From Rhizoclosmatium globosum (lineage: Eukaryota; Chytridiomycota; Chytridiomycetes; Chytridiales; Chytriomycetaceae), in assembly GCA_002104985.1 (NCBI GenBank), contig MCGO01000017.1, positions 434,001 through 498,000 of the forward strand: a stretch of 64,000 bases of DNA, in the 5' to 3' direction. Under the pieces are notes generated by a model that was not told the DNA's origin, did not search any database, and saw only the letters and a program-made list of their open reading frames with translations. This document shows, piece after piece, positions 1-12,471 of the stretch; within the stretch, counting starts at the first letter, position 1, and each line of letters begins with the position of its first letter. Made by a program: the position numbers and the translations under genes.

Positions 1-8
1 CTCTTTAG

Positions 9-3000
9 AAAATCAAATGCGATGGAAACCAGAACTGTTCAAATTGCCTGAAGTCGGGTAATCCCTGCACATTCGAACGAAACAAGGATCCAAACAAACA
101 CCCAAAACGCCCTCGAAAAGATGGACCCGCCTCCGCTGCTATGCCTGGCATGGGTGGAATGCCGTCCATGATGGGCGGTGCTGGTTTCCCAAATACTATG
201 GGAGTAACGGGAAATACCAGTCTGTTGGGTGCGACAATACCTCCATCATTGATGATGCCCCGAACATCGTCTTCAGGCTTTGATCCATTAGTGTCGGGAA
301 TTGTACCGCCTCGCATTGATCCTCCTATTCCTCCATCCGTCCCTCGTATCAGCAGCAATATTGGCGGCAACATCCCAAACTTTCCAACTCCTCCATCTTT
401 GAACGCATCAATCCCAGCCGGTATGAACCAAATAGTTACTGCTGGAATGTATAACGGTGGTTCAAACGCTGGACTTATGCTATCCGGAGGAAGCTCATCC
501 ATGGCTATACCGCCTGGTGCAGGCTCGTCCAGCCTCTCTAGTAGAGAAGATCCGTTAACCTCGATTCCTCAAGACGCACACGATGAACTCGTGGAGCTTT
601 ACTTTGAATACATTGACCCCACAGTTCCAATCATTCAGCAATCAACTTTATGGAAAACAGAGCAAACGAATCACCTTTGCTCTTGTGTACCATGTATGCC
701 CTCGCCGCACGATATTCAACGCATCAGAGTGTCATGGCATTAGGATCCATCTACGGTGGACCCGCTTCTACTATGGATGAAGTAAAACAACGAGCCTGTG
801 ATGTGTTTTACTTCCGTGCTCGTGATTTAGTAGATCAGTACATGGACTTTGCTAAAGCCTCCACTATCGCTGCTTTCTTGTTACTCAAGTTGCTTTGTGC
901 TGGTAATGAAGATATATTGGATTGATTATCAAGTTGCTAACCTTTTGGAACAGCATCCGGACGAATTTCGGCTTCATGGATGTACTCTGGAATGGCAATC
1001 AGTATGCTTAAGGAAATGCGTCGTGGTGCCAATACGGATGATGATGCTCCTCCAACAGAAGCCGACACTTCAATAGATTGGTTGGAACGCGAAAAGAGGC
1101 GGCGGTTATGGTGGGCGTGTTATATTGGAGATCGATATGCTGCTGCTGCATCCGATAGGCCGATGATTGTGCAGGATGCTGGTAAGCTTTTCATCGCAGT
1201 CCAATCTTTACTTACATCTCCCACAGACTGTAAAGTTCACTTTCCAGCAACTGTAGAAGATTGGTTGAATGGATATCCTGCTTCTCCAGAAACTCCGGAG
1301 GTGCAGGAAGATAGAAAGCGACAAATCGCTGAGTTTGCATCCCAAATACCGTTCAACCCCATCGCACAGAACCAAAGTTATTTAGACTATTTCATTCTAC
1401 TGTCAAAGATTTTTGGCAGAGTCATCGATTTCACCAAAGTTTACAAGACAACAGGTGGTTTGACGGATATGCTCCTCAATAGTGTCACGAATCCAATGCG
1501 TAACGCAAATAACAGCAATACCGAGGCTCAGAACGAAACTCAACTAATTGCTCTTCAAACTGCACTCGAGTCCTGGTACAATTACCTCCCAGACTCCTAC
1601 CGTCAACTCAACTACGACGTTCAACTCATTGCAGCTTGCAGTCGTCCAAATCCATCCTCCGCAAAACGTGAAGTCTATCTTCGCGCCAATCTCGCCATCT
1701 ACTATCGCATGTGCCTAATCTTACTCCACAAACCCAAACTCATGAACCTCCTCCGCAAAACAACCCTATCCCGCCACCACGCAACAATCCCAAAAGCAGA
1801 TACCTTCATTGCATGTCACACCGCCGCCAAAGAAATCACACAAATCATTGAAGCAATCCGCGGCCGCGATGCGTCCCCAACAAACGGAGTAACCCATCCC
1901 TCACGCATTTCACACCATTCGTCACATCTTTCGCCATCTTCCAAAGCGCTCTAGTCCATTTAATCGCGGGACAAGTCTGTTGTGGCGGTGCAGACGGAGT
2001 CCGCAGTGCACAAGTCCATTCGAATGCGTTGAAGGGACTTGCACGGGATTGGGGGCTTGCTGGGAAACTGTACTCTAGTCTGATCAGTTTGATTGATGTC
2101 GCGCGAGAAGCGGCTATGAATGGAGAGATGATTCAGTGTGGCGATCATTGTACGGATCCCGAAAATAATGCGAATATTGGAGGGATGAGTGGGCCGGGTT
2201 GAATAGCCCTATGGGTGGCATTGCGGGCTTGTTTGGGCTCATGAATGGCGGTATGAATGGAATGAGTGGGTTTCCAGGTGGTATGGCAGTGGGATGGGAA
2301 GCGGAAGCGGGCTTGGCGGTGGGATGGGTGGTATGGGAGGAATGGGAGGCGGAATGGGAGGAGGTTTTGGTGGGTTGTTTGGCGGTGGGCGTCATAGAAA
2401 CAACAACGCACCAGGACAAGCTCGAATTGAGGAGTTGTCGGATGATGTCGCGGCTACTATCAGTGCATCTGTCTCCAACGTTCCTGATGTCCCTGTGGTG
2501 AACAATGGCAGCTCTTCGAGTAGTGCAGGCACTGGTAATCCTGGTCGCGGAAGCGGAAGCAATACTGGAAAAGCCGCCAAAACCACATCAACGTCAGGAT
2601 CGAACAAAGCAACCAACTCAAATAGCCCTATGGGTAACCCAACTACAACTCCGAATGCAACCGCCTCCAACTTAAATAACATGAACCCCAACTTGCCTGC
2701 CGCGTCTGGAAACAACATGAATTTCTCATCTAACATGCCTCTTTCAAATAATATACCTGGTCCTGGAATGAACATGCCTGGAAACAACTTGAATAGTGGG
2801 ATGGGAAGTACGTTGCCGCCGAATGGCTTGAACAGTGGTATGGCGAACAGCAATTTACCCGGAAACATGAGAAACGTGAACAATATGCCTGGCAATATGA
2901 ACAGCGGTAATATGAACTTCCCTCCAAACCAAATGAACAACCAAATGGGCTCGAATCAAATGGGTTCCAGTAACTTAAATCCTATGGGAATAAATCCAAT

Positions 3001-4156
3001 GGGCGGAAATCAGATGGGAAAACCCGATGGGTATGAATCCAATGAGCACTGTAAACCCAATGGGCGGAAGTCAGTCAAACAAGCCGTATGGAGGAAACCA
3101 GATGTCTGGAAATAACCAGATTGGTGGAACAACAACAAATGGGCGGTAACCAATTCAACCAATACGGAAAGCACGAATCTTGGAAACGCCACTGGACCAA
3201 ATTATCAAATGGGAGGCTCTTCCAATCCAATGGGTGGGCCTTCTGGTATGCCTGGCTTTCCAAACAACAACATGAAACCCGATGGGTCAAAATCCCATGG
3301 GCGGAAACCGACCGGCTGGAAACCAAATGCCCATAATCAATTCAACCAAATGGGAGGACCGAATCAGATGGGACAAATGGGAGGCGTTCCAAACCAGATG
3401 GGCGGAAATCCTATGGGAATGGGTGGTGGAAACCAAATGCCGGGTAACCAGTACGGAAACCAAATGGGAGGTCCAAACGCGATGGGTGTAAACCAAATGG
3501 GAGGACCTATGCCTGGAAATCAAATGGGAGGTCCGGCGCAAATGAGTAACAATCAAATGGGCGGTCGGCCAGGGAATATGCCTGGTGGTATGGTGAATGG
3601 TATGCCAATGGGTTCTGGAATGCCAGGAAACAATATGCCAGGAAACCCAATGTCGAATCCTCAAATGCCTCAAATGGGTAACATGATGCCTGGTGTAAAC
3701 CAAGGAATGGGACGGAATCCTATTGCGGGAGGAAACCAAATGGGAGGGCCGATGCCTGGAAACCCAATGGGAAGTAATATGGGAGGACCGAATAACCAAT
3801 TGGGAGGGCCGAATCAAATGGGTGGAAACCGAATGGCTGGTGGAATGCATCAGATGGGAGGAAACCAAATGGGAGGTCCTAATCAAATGGGTATGGGATC
3901 AAGTTTGCCGGGAATGACAGGAATGCAGGGAGTTGGCGGTATGAATCAAGGCATGCCAGGAATGCAAGCTCCTCCTGGTATGCAGGGTCCTGGGATGAAC
4001 GGAATGTGGCCGAATATGAACAACAACAATCCCCCCAACCAAGGACCCAACGGCCCCAACAGCAACAATCAAGGTGGAAACGACAATCCAATGTGGAATC
4101 TTTTGGGTCAAACTACAAACTTTGGTGGCCTTAACTCGCCAGGAGACTTCCTGTAA
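9..4156 (+). CDS. Zn2Cys6 fungal transcription factor with long M/G/N/Q-rich tail (5' partial)
   Basis: Base 8 ends a 3' splice site (ctctttag). The exon that follows encodes the second half of a Zn2Cys6 binuclear cluster (KCDG, then CxxC, then PCTF), so the gene starts before the window. A Gly/Pro/Ser linker leads at about 580 to a Fungal_trans domain: LYFEYIDPTVPI, LLCTMYALAARYS, SWMYSGMAISML, then RRRLWWACYIGDRYAA. Introns at 903-953 (with a ctaac branch site) and 1182-1226 restore the domain. From about 2200 the protein becomes Met-Gly-Gly and then NQMGG-type low complexity up to the stop. The frame changes near 650, 1890, 2198, 2290 and several times after 3020, often at homopolymers. 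Predicted role: nuclear sequence-specific DNA-binding regulator; its targets cannot be seen. The MGNQ tail may be a prion-like activation region (inference). Confidence 0.85.
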
Positions 4157-4259
4157 TTTCTTATTCCAAACATATCCTGTATTGTATCCATATTCCAAGT
4201 ATATTTTTAGTTACCGTTTACTAGTAAATTATAAACGATTATTTCTGTTACTCTCGACT

Positions 4260-4973
4260 TTATTTCTGCTTTTTCTGAGACTTCTTTGCTGATTCCTGTT
4301 TCTTGTCGGCTCCCTTTGATTTCTTTTTGCTCTTTGGTTCATCTTCTGTTCGTGCACGCTTTACTGGTGTCTCCGTATCCTTCTGATTGTTTCCTGCCAG
4401 CACTGATTCCAAGAACTTTCCAGCTTGCTCTTCCCGTTCCTTTTCCGAGTATTTCTCCTTAATTTCTGGGTTGCTTGACAAATTATGTTTGATGAATCGC
4501 TTGCAGCGGCTTGGTCCAACTGCATTGGCGCTATTGGTTCGGTTTCAACTCCATGTTTGTGGTTGTATTGTGAATGATACCTTTGTTTGCCCCCGCAACT
4601 TCACTGACTTTGTCCATATATTCCTTCACACGAGCCTAATTTATCGTCTTAAGTTCATACGGTAGTTTGACTTCAAGAACTGACCAACTCCTTTCTGACT
4701 GGATGTCCCTTTGTAGCTCCTTGTGTCCTCAAGTACACTATCATCGAATCAGTTAACGATAGCAAAAACAGCTTAATAATTACAGAAGGTGAGAGAGTTG
4801 ATGAGATAGCTGAAGAGAACACAGAGCGAGGCCCGGTCAATCATGCCTTCAGACTGTTGAACAAGTTCATCGAACGGCGTCGTAAACAAGGGCGCCAAGA
4901 TAACTTCCAACTGATCGACCGAGGAAGCGAAGGCAACGGCGGCCGCGGTAAACTCTTCTGTTTCGGCTTCCAT
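4260..4973 (-). CDS. C1D/Rrp47 family exosome cofactor
   Basis: The reverse strand encodes an N-terminal Sas10/C1D domain: a helix ending LFTTPFDELVQQ, then LCVLFSYLINSLTF, then YLRTQGATKGHPVRKEL and VKEYMDKVSEVAG. This matches C1D, nuclear cofactor of the Rrp6 exosome in 3' processing of rRNA and snoRNA. Two introns are needed, 4738-4783 and 4636-4684, and both join the domain in frame. The C-terminal half (SRCKRFIKHNL, then a Lys/Glu-rich tail ending KKSQKKQK) follows one frame change near 4540-4560. Start ATG 4973-4971 gives MEAETEEF. The gene lies 69 bp downstream of the Nol12-like gene on the same strand. Confidence 0.85.
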
Positions 4974-5042
4974 GACTTTGAGAGTAGTTTTTGTTTTTTG
5001 CAAACTCGATCTATTTCTTTCTTCATTTGTTTTATTCCTTTA

Positions 5043-5592
5043 TCAGAGATCCATTTCTTCGATTGTGACTGTTACTACTTTCTTTCCGCCTGCAATGGTT
5101 CGTTTCTCGACAGTGGCTGTATCGCTGACTCCCAATTCTTCACGTTCCTTCTTGGCTTTCTTCGTAGCCTCACTGATGGCTTCAATCTTTTCAATATCTT
5201 CAAATACACTGCTTATTTTGTTTCTCTGTATTGGTATTAGATTGGGTTATGGGTGGGAAGTGAGACGGACCTTTTCCTTCCTTGCTTCTCGTACAGCTTC
5301 CTTCTCCAGTTTGGCATCTCTCTCCTGGGCCTTCTTGATTCTTCAAGCTTTCGTTTCCGGAAACCAGTCAGGTAATCTCTGATGGACGATGTATGGATTA
5401 GTTGAAGTGCGAAGCTAACCAACCAACTCACGATCTGCTGGCATCATCATATGAAATAAGTTCGTCCCTCTCTTTGGCGTCCTTCTTTGGCTTAAAGGAA
5501 TAAGGCTTGACCTTCTCTCCCTTCTTTCCTTTTCCTTTGCGGTTTCCTCCTGCTCCTGCTTTCTTGTCCTTCCCTTTCTGATTTGCTCCCAT
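5043..5592 (-). CDS. Nol12/Rrp17-family nucleolar protein
   Basis: ATG 5592-5590 starts a very basic Gly/Lys leader (MGANQKGKDKKAGAGG). FKPKKDAKERDELISYDD follows. After an intron of about 60 bp comes DYLTGFRKRKLE, the hallmark of the Nop25/Nol12/Rrp17 family, then a charged helix (KKAQERDAKLEKEAVREARK). A second intron leads to the last exon, which ends KKVVTVTIEEMDL; known members also end in a V-T-V-T-like strand. The yeast homologue Rrp17 is a nucleolar 5'-3' exonuclease for large-subunit pre-rRNA. One base is off in the middle exon near 5330. The start codon is 62 bp from the divergent gene at 5655, so a shared promoter is likely. Confidence 0.85.
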
Positions 5593-5654
5593 TTTGAAAC
5601 AATTATTTCAATTACGTTTTATAAGAACTTATTTTATTATTTTATTATTCAGAA

Positions 5655-6657
5655 TGGGTCGGTTGGTGTCAAAAGCGGCAACCGCCAAGTTTCGATCTCT
5701 GTCACAAAAAGTGTTCAAAACGTCTGTTCAGACGCACCCGCCGTCCCGCAATCAAAGAATATTTCTTCCATTAATATCTCCATGAGCTGCACAAGTAATC
5801 TCACTCTCAATTCCGCCTCAATGCCTCCAACAGATTCCACTACACAACCAAACCCACTTCGATTCGCATGCATCAAACTCAAGCAGTTTGTGAAAAAACT
5901 GGTTTCCCGGCGCAGCAAAGTAGAATCGTCTGCCACTCTTGCATTGGCAAATACGGACAGTGCGAGTTTCAACACCACAGCTCCTCCCCTTTTGAAAGAC
6001 GTAGTTCCACTTCGATCCGAGTCATCTGACGAATCAACATATGATGCTGCTGCGACAGCAACGCTTCCTGGACCCTATCATCACCTTTTGTCACGAAAGT
6101 ATTCATACAGGTATTGGTTTTACCACAATTTCTGGCAGTATTCTTACCATCCCTTTAATTCAAATAGCTCTATTTCAACACCCTCCCGCGAATCAGACAC
6201 ATCCTCCATCACCGAAAGTGGCGGAGACCCTTCACTTGAACGTCCACCAACAACACTTGCCAAGACCACACTTGAAATCGAACATGATATTTTCGTGTCA
6301 CCGACATTCAATCCAATCAATCGAATGTCGATCATTTCTAGAGACGCGCCAACACTGTTGACTGTGGATTCTCTTGGATTCCGAAGATCCATTGGATTGG
6401 AAGAATTTAGAAGTGGGAATGACTCGTCGGATCAGGAAAGTGACGATGACGAGAGCGATGATGAATGTGATGAAGAAAGTGGCGATGAAACCGTTCTGGG
6501 TGGACGAAGTGATTCTCTTGATAGGAGTGTCAGTGTGAAGTGGGCAGAGTCACCAGTGTTGCGACCCAGTGGCCTTTCTCAGTTAGTTTTTATTCAGAGT
6601 AATATCATTATTGTATTATTAATAATGTATTTGAATTCGTTTCTCTGCTTTGAGTGA
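5655..6657 (+). CDS. Hypothetical Ser-rich acidic protein
   Basis: The ATG opens MGRLVSKAATAKFRSLSQ. A frame change in a cAAAAAg run near 5705 leads to a long Ser/Thr/Pro-rich chain with a basic stretch (KLKQFVKKLVSRRSK). An in-frame intron of about 58 nt (gtattgg to aatag, 6110-6167) removes an aromatic-rich segment that would otherwise be read through. The C-terminal part has a strongly acidic tract (DQESDDDESDDECDEE) and then SVSVKWAESPVL. I recognise no domain; most of it is probably disordered. The ORF's last codons and TGA fall on the first bases of the inverted-repeat element at 6652, so the native 3' end may have been replaced. Confidence 0.6.
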
Positions 6658-8076
6658 GTCGGCGATTCGAGCCCAAAGTCGGCAATCCCGGCCCACCCCA
6701 AAAAACTTCCAGCTGCATTTACCGCAGAACCCGTTGAGATTAATTCCTCAAATAAAGTACAAACATTGTAAATTACGCAATGATATTATGATTAAGAAGG
6801 CTTAGGCCAGTCTGTTTGTTTTATTAGTTAGGTCCAGGTTTCTAACTCAACACTTCATCTTCAACAACGCACTGAGGCAGCTTTTTCCACTCATCTCATT
6901 CACGCACATCAGATATCAACCATTTATTTATTGATTTTATTGGATTTAATGCAATTATCGTTGTCTCCTTTGAATAATAGACTGTTGTTTGAAACTACCA
7001 CCAACTATTTTGGAATTGGCGCCTCTTCTGATATAAGTTATTATCTATGCTCGTTGTTTTTTTAACTATTTTATTTGATTAGTCGACAGTTTTAGGCTTT
7101 AAGCTATCTAGGAACTGTAATTATTTGGGTTATGACATTGTTACATTCTATTCGGCTTTACTTCTGAGCCTCTTTATTTGAGAGCGTCCCATGCTGCGAA
7201 TGATATAAAAAGTACTAATTAATAAATCTGTGGAAGCTGAGGATGTTATCTTGTTCTGGGGACCTTTTAGAAAATTGCATTTTTCAAGGTGATCTTCTTT
7301 CATGCACCAGCCGTTGAATCAGCGGTAATTACGAGAAATGAACTATAATATAATATTTATACAATTAAAATTCACAAATGTTAAACTGTAAGCCTGCACA
7401 ATTTGTTTCAAGGAGTGGCTCTTGGAAGGGTTGGTAGCCACAAATCCTAGCTGCCTCAACGTTTATGCAGTTCTGCTGAGAGTGTGCGTGAATATAGTAT
7501 AAACAATAATAATACTTAGCGAAAGTTTGAAGTTTCTGCAATCAAAGCTTCTAGCGCAAATATGGTTGATTTTTACAATTCTATCCGTAACAATACGCAC
7601 TTTCCTTACGTTCAAACGTCCTATACTTCTGAGGAGAGCAATATGTTTATATTTTAATACAATTTATATAATTTATTGGACAGTAAGAGATTACGCCAAT
7701 GAACTGGACTTGTTTAAATTTTTTGTATCATTTTCAAAAGAGCGGCAAAGAAGGAGGAAGGCTCTGAGCTCCCTCTTATATATTTTAAAAGCATAAACTA
7801 TTTATTTCTTTTACTTCCTGCGTTTTTAGGTGGTTATGAAGCTGTGGAGAGGAGCTATAAGCCAAGATGTTGCATTCAACATAAAAACCTGGCACTTCCT
7901 GCTCACCATTCTTCCAAACCGCACATTCTTCTGCCATTTCATAGTATTTTATATTATCTTTAATATTCACATAGTTTCGTGATACGAAATAAAACGAAAA
8001 TGGAGTTATTTATTGTTTTATCAGTTTTGGAGTGGGCCGGGATTGCCGACTTTGGGCTCGAATCGCCGACTCACTC
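6652..8076. mobile_element. 1.4 kb non-autonomous element with 52-bp terminal inverted repeats
   Basis: Bases 6652-6703 and 8025-8076 are inverted copies of each other, 51 of 52 positions matching. They begin GAGTGAGTCGGCGATT and are much GC-richer than the A/T-rich 1.3 kb between them. The interior has no transposase-like ORF: the longest frames (7527-7796 plus, 7785-7970 minus) look random. The flanks give at most a 3-bp TTT target duplication. The structure fits a non-autonomous TIR DNA transposon whose superfamily I cannot assign from these ends. A palindromic duplication without transposition is the alternative. Confidence 0.7.
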
Positions 8077-8092
8077 TTTTCTCAGAAACTTG

Positions 8093-11000
8093 ATGGAAAC
8101 TTGTTCAGTCCTTGCCCAGAAGATTGATGTTGCACCAGGTATGACAGAAACTTGCCTGTAACTTAAACTTACTACATAGCAGATCGGCGCTTTAACGCTC
8201 CTTGTTGACCGATTGGTACAAGCTGAAGCAACAGGTCTCCCAACAACGTACTCCCAAAACATCAACGAGACCACCTCCAAACACGTATACATCCTTGCAT
8301 GTCTCTGGTCACTTCAAAACGCAGAACGGATCGAAGCTGAAAACAGCAGTGCGAATTCAGTCCAATCATACAAAACCATTTCAACTCTGGTTGAGATTGT
8401 CTTGTCGTGGGGATACGTCAAGGACAGGAAACTTGAAGGTGAATTCAATTGAAGTAATCAATATTGAGGACTGACACTGTTCGTGATGTAGTGTTCCAGT
8501 ACCTCACTGCTCTGACACACATTCTCAGTTCACCGCAAGCTCATGGATCAAGTACTTCATAATCAACAAATACCTGCAAGAAACCTACAGCGCATATTTA
8601 TCTCTCATTGCATCTGCCGAGTCCCTACCTTCAAAACCAACAGATTCGTTCACCTTCCCTCTTTCCCTCCCCGAATCCCTTCCCCAGAAACAAGATGGAC
8701 ACCTCCCAACAAAATCCCAATCCTTGCATACACCCAATTCTCATCCCTCCTCCAAACCGGACACATCGACCTCCCAAAATCCATGACCACATTCCTCCAC
8801 ATCCTCTCCCTCCCATCACCCGCACCCCTCCGCCTCCTCTGCGGCCGCTTCCTCACCTCCCTCCTCCTCCACAAAAAAGGAATCGAATCCCTCTTATCAA
8901 CATTCCTCACAACCCTCGACGACCCGCAAGACCCGACAACAGACATCGGCGCCGCGTTGTCCTCCATCGCGAGAATCGTAAAACAGTTCCGAAACAGTGT
9001 TCATCGCCGCAAGAGTATTTCGAGGTGATTGGGCCACAGATTGTGACGCTGATTGAGACGCTTGAAAGGGGGAGCGTGATGTTTCAGGCGGCGGTTTATT
9101 TGGCGGTGCAGTTGACGAAATAAGGGGCCCAGGCTTGGGAAGCGGTTTATTTTGGATGTGCTTGTTTCTGGGTTTGTGCCGTTTCATTCCCTTGTATCGC
9201 GGGAGATTTGTGTGATCTTGATGGGAATCCGGTTATTATTACGGAGGAGGCGTGTGCGAAGGCGGTGGATAATTTGGCGAGGGTTTTGTCGCATTCGGAA
9301 CCGTCGTATGCGGTTATGGACGCGCTTCAGCCGTGTTTCTTGCCGCTGTACAAAATGTTTGAGTTGCAACAGGAATCACCGATCCTCGCAAAGGAAGGCT
9401 CGATAAAGGATATGCTGGTGAACCTGCTTCGGTTAAACAGTCCGGCAAAGACCCAACTGGTCCTCACGCAGATGGTTCTGTTTCGTGGCGAGAGTGTTTC
9501 TGGATACATTCCTGTGGCGAAAGTTGGCAGTGGCGGTGGCATTCAATTCGTGAAAATGCGGCAAGAAGTTGGGATACGTGGAATCCAAAACCCTGACGCG
9601 TTTGTTGAGTTTTTGATTGGCCTTGAGAATGAAGCAATCACATCAGGAGTGTTTTTGGATCTGTTGGAAGAATATATCAAGACGAGTACTGTTTCCGATG
9701 ACCAGGCGAATACAGAGCCAGAGTTTGCGGATTGAGTAAGTTCATTAATTTTTACACGTACAGGAACTGATTCTGCAACAGAAATCTGACGATGATTCGA
9801 ATTCTTATGAGTCTAATTGAAAAGTTTGGTGCGAATTTGGTCAAGGGAACTCGTCATGTCATTGATCTTGTGAAAAACCTTATTGTGAACTCTCAATCTG
9901 TTGACACTGGCTGTTTGCTCCTCTGCCTCACAATCTTGAAGACTCTTTTGACTGAATTTGGTATGTCTTGAAAAATCTGTCATCGCTCTGATCAATCAAT
10001 GACTTTAGATGAATCGAATGTCGACGTCAAGCAGGAATTCGACTTCCGAGACTCGTGGCTGTACTGCAAACACTCGAACATCACTCTGAAAAGGGAATCC
10101 AAACAGTATCAACGATGCGAAGGCTGATTCTCTTGAAAAACACCAATGCCTCCGATGCTTCTTCAGGTACATTAGTGACTAGAGAACTGTCACTTGAATG
10201 TTATTGACGCGATTTATGAATTACACAGAAAAACGAACCTCGAGTTACTTTTTGCAAAATCAATGCTCGAACTCTCAGACCCACTCCTCCCCATCCGTGC
10301 TCACGGCATTGATCAACTCCGAAAACTTATTCTGAGCAGAGATCCAGTTGGTCACGAAAACTTGTCCACAATCCTGTGTTCGTTTTTTGGACATGATTCA
10401 AGACGTTGACAGGTTTTTTATCATTTCCTTTCGAGTTATCGTGACATTAATTAACATTCTTCCAGTTTTATTTATTTGCATGCTGTTTCGGGCCTCAGCG
10501 CGTTGACGGATGTGTATCCACAGGATTCGCTGCAGGAAATCGTGTCACGATATTCAAGCGCAGAATATGATTTAGATTATCGCTTGAGGATCGGTGAAGT
10601 CGCATCAAAGACAATTCAGAGGTCGGGGCAAGTGTTTCCCAAATACGGTACGTTCAGCTCTGAAAGTGTGTGAAGATTAATCGAAATATGGGAGAACAGC
10701 ACCTGAAATACTTCCTCAAATTTCTTCGTTCTCCATGACCAACATAAAGACTTCGTGGTAGTGCGATAGTATTGTTGGGAGTTGTAGCAGAAACGGCACC
10801 GTTTCCTTTGTTGCCTTTCATTCACCAGATTCTGGACTACATTGAGAATACGTTGATTCTCGAGACGAAAGATGCGGTTATGCGACAAGGTACCCCTTCA
10901 CTCTTTTAAATGATATTTAATTTATCACAATCTAAAAGGTGCGGTATTGGCTCTGTTGACGCTGATTCGGGGAATGGACGGAACGTTTTCATCTTCCCAT

Positions 11001-11137
11001 CTGGAACACTCAAGAAGATTTACACAAGACTCAAGATTGTGAATGAAATGGATCCAGATGAATTGACGCGGTATAATGCGGGGATTGCATTGGAAGAATT
11101 ACGAGATCGGGCTGGTGTCTTCGTTACCATCTTGTGA
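8093..11137 (+). CDS. Rtp1/TANGO6-like RNA polymerase II assembly factor
   Basis: A HEAT-repeat-type protein spread over about ten exons. The conserved C-terminal Rtp1 region is clear: LLPIRAHGIDQLRKLILSRDP, then HAVSGLSALTDVYPQDSL, RLRIGEVASKTIQR, and a last block with LLTLIRGMDGTF followed by DPDELTRYNAGIALEELRD. Upstream blocks (IGALTLLVDRLVQ, PLRLLCGRFLTSLLL, YFEVIGPQIVTLIE) fit the N-terminal part. In yeast Rtp1 helps assemble and import RNA polymerase II. The start is uncertain: the nearest ATG (8093, METCSVLAQKID) lies 17 bp from the inverted-repeat element and is out of frame with the next exon. Many frame changes occur, especially at 8540-9210 where GC content also rises. Confidence 0.75.
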
Positions 11138-11160
11138 ATAGATAACCCCTGAATCTTAAT

Positions 11161-12409
11161 TTATTGTTGTCTTTCCACCCAAAAAGTATCAAGTTTCAAA
11201 TGAGTGACACATCTTCTGTCCAGCATCGCATCTCGTCTTTTCCTATGCCAATTTTGAGTGCAATGCCATCTGTTTTGATGCGGCATGACAGAATAGAACC
11301 AGTCTCGCCTTATATTTCCCCTCCTTTAAAATCCGCACGCGTTTTCCACCATATTTTTCCAGCATGCTATTTGATGAGGAGGACGAGGAGGATGCATTCC
11401 TGTCTCTGTCTGACTTGCTACCCACGTAGCCATCTTTCCTGTCTTTCCTCCTATGTCAGATTCTTTCCCTCTGACTCCCTAGAATCTCTTGAACCCCCCT
11501 TGGAATCCCGAGGAGACTCTTTGGAGGCTCAGCACCCAATCCAAGTAAATTCGGCCGAGGCTTACTAAACACGAAATCCTTCTTGTTCTTTTTCTTTTCA
11601 TCTTCCACTTCATCCTTGTACCCCATACCCCTCAACATAGCAATCCCAAAATCCTCAATAGGAACTTGTTCAAAATCTTCAAGGGTTGCTTCTTCAGGCC
11701 GTAGCGACAGATCGTACAGGTACTTTTCCTTTGGATCTGCAATGTCCGGATTCCAGGGACAGCATTTTGAGCAAGAATGGGAAGTAAACAGTTTAGAAGA
11801 GGAAGGAGGTTGATGCATTCAAAAGAGCGTCGATAGCCTTTTGTTCGAGGGTGAGTATCTGGCTCATTGTCCTTATTTAAAGCATCATTTTCCGAGCTAT
11901 TTGTGAGAGGCGAGGCAGCAAGGGACGACGAGGGAGCCCGTAGTTGCAGGCCCCATTTAGTTCCCGCTCTTGCTGAGAGGATTGAAGCGAGCGAGGCTGT
12001 GCTTTCAGTTGAGGGAGCAGGCGAAGGCCGCGAGCCAGGTTCTCTGTCAGTGTCGGTGTCTGTGGTTGAAGAAGGATGTTGTTGTTGTTGTTGTGTTGTT
12101 GCGCAGTTGTTCGTTCGCGACAACGCCGCGCCACTCGTTGACCAGTTTGAGCGGAATCACGAGCGGCGCCTTTGTCTTTTCAGCGTCGAATGATCTGTGC
12201 TCAGTTAACCTCGTTCGCCTCGCCGAATCCACAAACAACTCTCACCCAAGAACTGAACCGCCTTCAACACTCAAAATACCCTCAATCGTGTCGGCGTCTG
12301 TGTCTGCACGCGCTTTCTTGGTCGTTGTGGCGTCCGAGAAGGCTGTCGATGCCGGGGGAAGGGTCTCGGGTGCCTTGCGTTTTAGTGCGAATGAGATGGA
12401 TGAAGACAT
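11161..12409 (-). CDS. Spp2/GPKOW-like splicing factor (G-patch and KOW)
   Basis: ATG 12409-12407 opens MSSSISFALKRKAPETL. The next exon has APLVIPLKLVNEWRG and a low-complexity Gln/Thr tract coded by a CAA/GTT microsatellite. Later exons give LEQKAIDALLNAS and then the Spp2-type G-patch: FEQVPIEDFGIAMLRGMGY, followed by RPNLLGLGAEP. The C-terminus has a KOW-like element (GGKRVRILKEGKYKG) and ends FWVERQQ with TAA at 11163-11161. The family activates the spliceosomal helicase Prp2/DHX16. Frame changes at about 11330, 11530 and 12090 break single exons. The 3' end converges on the Rtp1 gene with about 20 bp between stops. Confidence 0.85.
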
Positions 12410-12471
12410 TTTAGACAAGAAAGAAAGAAGAGTAAGAAGAGAGAGAAACTGAAGATGTGTGTTTATTGACA

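Noticed and set aside
2392..2940. Reverse-strand Phe/Leu/Pro-rich ORF that looks like membrane protein
   Set aside because: Antisense shadow of the Asn/Met/Gly-rich coding strand, with no start context or conserved domain.
3287..3886. Reverse-strand ORF of 199 codons rich in His/Ser/Arg
   Set aside because: It is the complement of the NQMGG repeat tail of the transcription factor; its composition follows from the repeat.
6704..8024. Coding ORFs inside the inverted-repeat element
   Set aside because: The frames at 7527-7796 and 7785-7970 are A/T-driven, without motifs or splice context.
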